Shown: positions 58,513-64,000 of the stretch, piece after piece
How the letters are laid out: the number at the start of each line of letters is the position of its first letter
Position numbering within the stretch: position 1 is the stretch's first letter
NCBI GenBank assembly: GCA_011503125.2
Contig: WWBZ02000016.1
Span: forward strand, 3,162,001 to 3,226,000
Direction: 5' to 3'
Origin: Botryosphaeria dothidea
Taxonomy: Eukaryota > Ascomycota > Dothideomycetes > Botryosphaeriales > Botryosphaeriaceae
Length of the DNA stretch: 64,000 nucleotides
Translations under genes and position numbers: made by a program
Notes under the pieces: model-generated
Seen by the model: the letters and a program-made list of their open reading frames with translations, nothing else
Database searches by the model: none
Told to the model about the DNA's origin: nothing

Positions 58513-60127
58513 TTACTTTCTCCCCTTGAACAATCCCTTATTCAGCATTGCCTTCAACTTAGATTCCTTATCACCCGAACTCGTGGCTTTCTTCGCCGGT
58601 GCGACGTTCTCCGCCCCCGCATTCGCCTGTGCTGAACTGCTGGAAGACGCGGCGTTGGCAGTTGGCTCTTTGACAGCCATCTCGTGTCCCTTTTCGTACC
58701 ACTCCTGCTTCAAGCTGCGCGTCGTGTGCGCCGCGCTGCTCGCACCATCATCCCAGACCAGGTTCAGCAGCTGCCGGCCCTGGAAGCCCAGGTCCGCGAC
58801 CAGGCGCTTCGAGTCCTCCTTGAGAAGCACGAGCAGGCCGCGCGGACCGGCGTACTTGAGCGTGAAGGGCTGGTCCGCCTGCGCCAGCACGCCGCGCACG
58901 CACGCGTACAGCGCCGTGGCCGGCTCGTTCTTAGTGAAGCGCGCTTCGATCTGTGATGTATCCGGGAGCCGCACCCGAATCGTCACGCTCTCGATGGCAG
59001 CGAGTTTATCTGCTTTGGCCTGCTCGGCCGCGGCGAGTTCGGCATCTGAAGCCAGCCGCTTGTTCTTGCCGGCGCTTTGGAGGACAGCTTGGTGCGCTTT
59101 GGCGTGCTCGACGGTCGGGACGTAATCTTCTGCGTTGAACTTGGTGTTACGGACTGCAGCGGGCGTGCTGGAGCTAGAAGGGGTGTAGATGTGAATGGGT
59201 CGCTGATCAGGCCCGGGAACAGTATCTTCTCCGGGAGCTTGTGGAGCGGAGCTGGAGGTGGTGGACTCTTGTTCGGCGGGAGCGGGGTTTGTGTCTTTAG
59301 GTGTGGTTGGAACGACGTCTTCCATTGGCGACGTGGCGGACGGTGGATTGGGCTCGCCAGCAACGCCGTCTGGTTCCACTGGAGCAGAGCTTTCGGTTTC
59401 CGGAGCAGATATGCCCGCGTCGCCAGCATGTGCTCCCTTTGCTTCCTTCGTGGGAGTCAGTGCCTCCACGTCCTTGAAGTATCCCGAAATCTCCGTCATA
59501 GCTTCCTCCAGCGACTTGCCACTGTCCCTGAATGAGCATCGTAGCAATGCGCTGCCTCCCGTATATCCCAATTGTGCCAACGTCTTCTGTAAATCTGTGA
59601 AGGTACCGACTTCCCTCCCCATGATGTTGATGATTGGTATCTCATAGTTCAGTCGGCCTGCGCCAGAACTACCAGCATCGGTGACGGCGACGCCCCGCTG
59701 GGTAAGGTTCAAGTTCTTCCCGGAAATGGTCTCAAACACTCGCAGAACCTGCCATATCGAAGTGTTGCTTGGAAATTTGTGTGTAAGGCGCTGGCCGGGC
59801 TGCTCAAGTTGGAGGGCGACATTGACGACGGAGGGCGAGCGGGAACCTTGCACAAGGTCGAGCTTGGCCCCTTGGGGTAGGTTGGCGAGGCGGATGGTAC
59901 GTGAGAGTTCAACGGGTTTGTTGTTGAATCTTTCGCATGTTAGGAGAGCTTCATGTGCCGTGGAGGGGTAGCTTGCAGGATCCGACCTACTTTAAAGTGT
60001 AGTTGTCCGGATTGAGGTTGAACTTTGCGCAGGCCTCGCTCAGAACCTCAGTGAGGTGCTTACCTGGCGTCGTCTTGATGCGCGCGGTGCGAGCGCTTGT
60101 GTCTACCACGACGACGTGAGACGCCAT
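58513..60127 (-). CDS. UBX4: TUG/Ubx4-like UBX-domain protein
   Basis: Two exons, 60127-59991 and 59929-58513, with a 61-bp intron whose CTAAC branch lies just before the acceptor, giving 517 aa. UBX proteins are adaptors of the AAA ATPase Cdc48/p97; TUG/ASPL/Ubx4 types carry an N-terminal TUG-UBL1 domain. That domain is seen at residues 1-80: SHVVVVDTSARTARIKTTPG, VLSEACAKFNLNPDNYTLK and, across the junction, FNNKPVELSRTIRLANLP. The middle region FPSNTSIWQVLRVFE and YEIPIINIMGREVGTF also matches the family. Residues about 150-290 are a Pro/Thr/Glu-rich linker. The UBX domain is at about 355-440 (VTIRVRLPDTSQIEARFTKNEP, LLVLLKEDSKRLVADLGF). The C-terminus is Ala/Ser-rich and ends LNKGLFKGRK. 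Confidence 0.9.
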
Positions 60128-61213
60128 GCTGCGCGGGCCACGCTGAGCGACGAGACGCCGATGATGGTGTAGTGGAGCAGGTTGAGCAGTCGGGAGCGCG
60201 AGCAGTCAACGGAGTGGCGGCGGCGTGTCTCTCGAATGTTGCGGACAGCTTCGCTGATGAAGTAAGAGTGAGCGAGTATGATCAAAATGTCTTTCTCGAA
60301 TCGGGTTGCGGTGATGCCGGCAAGCTGCGGTGCCATCGCTGGGTAGGTCTGTAATTGCGTCGCGGCGTAGGAGCTGCGGACCGAAGCTTATGGAAGGCGT
60401 GGCGCGCCCATGGCCAGATTACAAACTTTGGAACGTCTGCTGTGCGCGCTGGACAGTACGCGCCTTGGAGGGGGTTTAGGCTGTCTATCGGTTTCAAAAA
60501 TGCTTTGATGTGGAGAGTCAGCAGCCATCAGGCTGCCGCTGCACACGGCATCCTATCTGCGTGCCGCCGCCAGTGATGTCAGCGCTACCGTTCCGTGTTG
60601 TCGATGTTCTCCGCAACCCCTCATCAGCCATTCACTCAACAACACGATATACAGGGGAGTATTGCAGCCGACGGTTAGCGCTAAATGCGAGATTTCCACC
60701 GACAGGTTAGAAGGAAGATCGAATTCACCCTACTACAGGGAGTGGAAGTATTCGTCTGGACCGCTCTGTTAGTGGAAAACGAGATACACTTACATCTGGA
60801 TGAATGCTGCCACTCCCCATAAAATTGCATTTTTAGAGTCTATTGCCTATAACCACCGGCTGCGATACCCCTCCTGTAACATCCGCTCGCGTGATAGCCA
60901 CTTAAAAGATTTCATTCTACAAAGCCATGTGAGCTTATGGAATTTCAACACGATGGTGGGTACCAGGGCAGATCTTCTGTTCCACCCTCCAAAAGGCCAC
61001 AAGCTTTTAACTTCTCTAATTGTCTTAATGTCTCGACGTAAAGAGCTTTAATTTGGCAATGCATCCCCTCTATGCGTCTATATCAATTATCTGTGTCACG
61101 CTGAAATCACACGCAAGAACAATATTGTGAGCCGGTATTTTAGCTGAATTGAGATTGAAAGAAAAGGCCGAGTATGCAAAGTGAGCTAATCAGAAATGCC
61201 AGCCATAATCCAC
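60128..61213. other. Intergenic, with palindromic element copy 2
   Basis: It contains the UBX-gene promoter, the 82-bp repeat (listed separately) and the 3' flank of the secreted-protein gene. AT-rich from about 60,780. No gene. Confidence 0.55.
60737..60818. repeat. 82-bp palindromic (MITE-like) element, copy 2
   Basis: Same length and same arm sequence as the element at 10,022-10,103: left arm begins agggagtggaagtattc, right arm ends gctgccactcccc. The arms match each other less well than in copy 1. The outside bases are tac on the left and ata on the right, so a TA duplication next to the arms (typical of Tc1/mariner-type insertion) is possible. No coding capacity. Confidence 0.7.
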
Positions 61214-61882
61214 CTAACAGTCCTGTCCGGGATAAGGACAGGGCTTTTTGGAGCTCGAGGTTTTGGTTTTGGTTGGTGCAAGTGAGGGAGAAGTTTTGGT
61301 ACTTTTGGGCGGACTGCACCTCTCGCCGGGATACGGATAAGGGCAGTGCTTTCCCTTCGACCAGGTTGACTGGGTTGGCTTGGGCTTGACAGAAGATGAT
61401 TTCGCCGGCTCCTTTGGGATCGTGATAAAGACGGTCTTCTCAGGAAGAGGCGCGCGAGAATCAATAGCCTTCCCAGTCGTAAGGGCGCTGGACCTCACTG
61501 GAGTGAGTACGGCTGTTGAGGTGAAGTTAGCGCTGGCGGATACCTCGATGGGCACAAAAATTTGAGCGTCATTGCTAGGAATAGGCAGCGCACTCACCGC
61601 TTCCTCCCAGAGCTGCGTAGTAGCAGCAGTCTCCACGGGAACATCTCCAGCGGTCTCGCGGGGCTGCAGGTGAGGTCCGAAAGTGTGGAGCGTGGAGGTG
61701 ATGACCGTCGTCGTGCCCGGCAGACCAAAGAGGCCAGAGGGCCAGATCAGCGTCTTGGTCGTCGTCGGAGGGGTGATCGTGATGGTCTCAGGGTAAGAGT
61801 AGGTCGAAACCTGCTTCGCCGGAACAGCCTCGACGAGGGCGTTGCCGGCCAGGAAGGCAATGATGAAAGCGGTAGCAATCAT
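61214..61882 (-). CDS. Small secreted protein with CPYP motifs
   Basis: A single exon encodes 222 aa. MIATAFIIAFLAGNALVEAVPA is a classical signal peptide, with cleavage likely after VEA or AVPA. The mature part is Thr/Ser/Pro-rich (likely O-glycosylated), with one Asn-Phe-Thr glycosylation site, and at the C-terminus carries two short Cys motifs, CPYPYPGERC and CPYPGQDC, separated by a 31-residue Lys/Ser/Thr/Pro linker. These four cysteines are the only ones in the mature protein. The protein could be cell-wall associated or an effector-like secreted protein; I do not recognise a family. A 33-bp tandem repeat lies in the probable 5' UTR. Confidence 0.72.
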   Translation of the reverse strand: MIATAFIIAFLAGNALVEAVPAKQVSTYSYPETITITPPTTTKTLIWPSGLFGLPGTTTVITSTLHTFGPHLQPRETAGDVPVETAATTQLWEEAVSALPIPSNDAQIFVPIEVSASANFTSTAVLTPVRSSALTTGKAIDSRAPLPEKTVFITIPKEPAKSSSVKPKPTQSTWSKGKHCPYPYPGERCSPPKSTKTSPSLAPTKTKTSSSKKPCPYPGQDC

Positions 61883-63091
61883 GTTGGTGGTTGTAGATGC
61901 TTGTGTAATTGAAGAAGTTTTGTAGGTGTTGAGAGAGTCGTGAGAGTCGTGAGAGTCGTGAGTGTTCGTGATGGAGGCAGAACTTCTCAGAAGTTGCTGC
62001 TTAAGTACCTTGCTTTTCGTGTGCCTTCCAAAACGGCAGCTGCGGATAATATATCATGTGCAGGACAATGCTCTTGTTCAGGAAGGCACGTGCTCCCAGT
62101 CAAGGAGGAAAGACCATATGCGCACAAAGAGAGTGTCCTTTGAACAAGGTACTATCTTGATACAATGGGAGCCGTGTGTTTGGCTGAAATGTACCTTTGT
62201 CTCCTGACGAAGATAGTTGAGATAAGGAAACACAGACGATATAGTGAAGTGAAGGAAACGTCACGAATCCTGAAGCACTTTGAGGATGTATTCTCTGATG
62301 CGAAGAAAAAGTCTAGACTTCAAAAGTAATATTTACCAGCACGGATCGAGAGCTGAACATGAAGCATGGGGACCGGTTGAACCATCGGACATGACAGAAA
62401 ACAGAACTAGTGAAGACGAGGAAGAGAAACAAACACAAAAATTACGATGGATATTTGAAAGAAAACGCCTCGATTGTCATGAGCACCAAAAGGCAGAGAA
62501 GCACGAGGCAGAGACGGAGGATCCGAACATCGGAGAGGACCGGAACAGGGCCGAAGCAGGGGCAAACACCAATAAGAACAGCACACAGCTCATTTCAATA
62601 CTTTGCCGATACTTATCGAGTCGCTGGAAGTTGGAAAAGTCTTATGAGACAGGATTCTGCCCTAGACTTGGCAGTGGGCGTGGTTTCCTGACATCGACTG
62701 GGATCCACGATTACCTTGATGAGGCTCAAAATAGCGCAATGGCAGGTGGACAGTGTGCGCATTGGCTCCGAGGGGGCGAGTCACTGAACAATTGATGCTG
62801 AGAGGCCTCGCGATAGCCATTGGGCAGGTCCGAGGTCGACCGACGTGGGCATGCCTGAGTTGCAAGGCTGGTAGATGGACGTTGTTGGTGTTGGCATCAT
62901 TGACCGCGGACGGGCGGGCGTGTGCTTACCCATATTCCTTGTGATTGGCTCAGCCGAAGCGGGAAGCTACGAGATTTGTTCTTACCGCAACGACCGACTC
63001 CAACTCCCCGTAACCCGCTTGCAGCCCGCTCCATTGCCTCTCCCCTCCACAATCGCCATCGTCGTCGGCTGACGGCCAGCTCCACATCAAC
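61883..63091. other. Divergent intergenic, secreted protein and cytochrome c1 promoters
   Basis: A 171-codon plus-strand ORF (62,280-62,795) is rich in Glu and Lys but lacks a domain, and I do not call it. The C/T-rich tract before 63,092 is typical of a nuclear-encoded mitochondrial gene promoter. Confidence 0.5.
61932..61964. repeat. Tandem GAGAGTCGT repeat, about three units
   Basis: The 9-bp unit gagagtcgt occurs about three times in a row, with partial copies at both ends. It lies about 50 bp upstream of the secreted-protein start codon, in its presumed 5' UTR. Confidence 0.8.
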
Positions 63092-64000
63092 ATGTTGGCT
63101 AGATCGAGCCTCCGTTCGGCGCGCACCGTCGGCACCGCTGCGCGCAGCTCCGCCAGCAGGATAGGCACGGTGCGTTCAACTCGTCCCATCCACCCTCCGC
63201 GCGGGCGCCATCACGGCCGTCGATCATCAATGCCTTGACGCGAAGGTCGCAGCTGACCCTTTGTTCTGCAGCGCTCCGCCTCCAGCTCTAGCGGTCCCGC
63301 CGAGGAGGTCGCCTCGTGGAAGTCCACCCTCGCCGGCTCCGCTGCCACCGCCTTCGCCATCGGTTCCATTGGCTGGTACTATCATCTCTACGGTCGCAAT
63401 GTCCACGCCATGACTCCGGCCGAGGAGGGGTGAGTCGCGCATACTGGAGGATTGATGGAGGTGCTGGCCACACTGCCTCGGGGACCCAGTCGCCGCCATC
63501 AGCCGACCCGCTGCAGGAAGCAACACTAACATAAGATCAGTCTGCACGCTACTCAGTACCCTTGGGAGCACACGAAGTGGCACAAGACGTTCGACCACCA
63601 GGCGTAAGTTACACGCGGTGCTCTCAAGCCCGTCCCAGCAACTGACCGTGAGGCAGCCTCCGCCGCGGTTTCCAGGTCTACCAGGAAGTCTGCGCTTCCT
63701 GCCACTCGCTCTCGCGTATTCCTTACCGTTCTCTTGTCGGTAGCATCATGACCGTCGATGAGGCCAAGGAATTGGCCGAGCAGAACGAGTACGACACCGA
63801 GCCCAACGACCAGGGCGACATCGAGAAGCGCCCCGGAAAGCTGTCCGACTACCTGCCCAGCCCCTACAAGAACGATGAGGCCGCCCGCGCTGCCAACAAT
63901 GGTGCCCTGCCCCCGGATCTCAGCTTGATGGTCAAGGCCCGTCACGGTGGCTGCAACTACATTTTCAGCCTGCTGACCGGCTACCCTGAGGAGCCCCCGG
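63092..64000 (+). CDS. CYT1: Cytochrome c1, haem protein of respiratory complex III (partial)
   Basis: Four exons are visible: 63092-63169, 63272-63429, 63541-63603 and 63657 to beyond 64,000, with introns of 102, 111 and 53 bp; the window ends at about residue 214 of the usual 320-330. The protein carries covalent haem c and passes electrons to cytochrome c at the inner mitochondrial membrane. The N-terminus [20 protein letters not shown] is a basic matrix-targeting presequence, followed by a short hydrophobic sorting segment ([21 protein letters not shown]). The haem site CASCH lies near residues 112-116, preceded by [32 protein letters not shown]. Family blocks [22 protein letters not shown] and [22 protein letters not shown] follow. 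The C-terminal membrane anchor and the Met ligand region are outside the window. Confidence 0.96.

Noticed and set aside
62280..62795. 171-codon Glu/Lys-rich plus-strand ORF
   Set aside because: Purine-rich tract can stay open by chance; no motif, no intron and no conserved neighbours to support it.

Overview
The window is nuclear DNA of a filamentous ascomycete (Pezizomycotina). This is shown by short GT-AG introns (mostly 47-75 bp, often with CTAAC or CTGAC branch sites), a fungal-type U6 snRNA, and families typical of the group: a SAT4/PTH11-like rhodopsin-fold protein, a HET-domain relic, a C2H2 plus fungal-specific-domain transcription factor, and a DUF7703-like membrane protein. A dothideomycete is my best guess at class level, but this is inference only. 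I resolved 20 genes that appear intact (one cut by the window edge), one gene with an apparent single-base frameshift, one U6 gene, two pseudogenes and one weaker coding relic. Exon boundaries come from reading-frame continuity, splice consensus and recalled family sequence, and no search was run.

Bases 1-18,200 are gene-poor and look accessory. They hold a broken HET-domain gene at the left edge, an integral membrane SAT4-family gene (4,073-5,392), a decayed coding stretch whose stops are all TGA or TAA (about 9,545-9,874), the first copy of an 82-bp palindromic element (10,022-10,103), a U6 snRNA gene with a tRNA-style B box downstream of its terminator, a C2H2 transcription factor (12,281-14,783) and a seven-helix DUF7703-like protein (15,687-16,766). 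Bases 18,169-24,200 hold a degenerate nucleotide-sugar dehydrogenase-like pseudogene, an acidic TPR-like/zinc-finger protein with a frameshift in a low-complexity tract, and a small one-helix glycine-rich protein.

From 25.7 kb onward the region is mostly housekeeping: a J-domain protein with a 6-nt microexon, a Hos2-type class I histone deacetylase, an INO80 subunit Ies1-like protein, a GAP1-type amino acid permease behind a 5.7-kb gap, an INSIG-domain protein, translation factor eIF2 gamma, an unrecognised 193-aa protein, proteasome subunits beta6 and beta7 flanking an HCNGP/SAP30BP-like protein, an SFK1-family membrane protein, ribosomal protein eL36, a TUG/Ubx4-like UBX protein, a small secreted protein with CPYP motifs, and the first two thirds of cytochrome c1, cut by the right edge.

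These genes do not form one pathway. The informative groupings are two chromatin genes side by side (HOS2-like and IES1-like), two 20S proteasome beta subunits within 4 kb, and several short head-to-head promoters. No CRISPR array, intact transposase, tRNA or biosynthetic cluster was seen. The most unusual items are the paired 82-bp palindromes, the U6 promoter layout, the microexon, and the gene relics.
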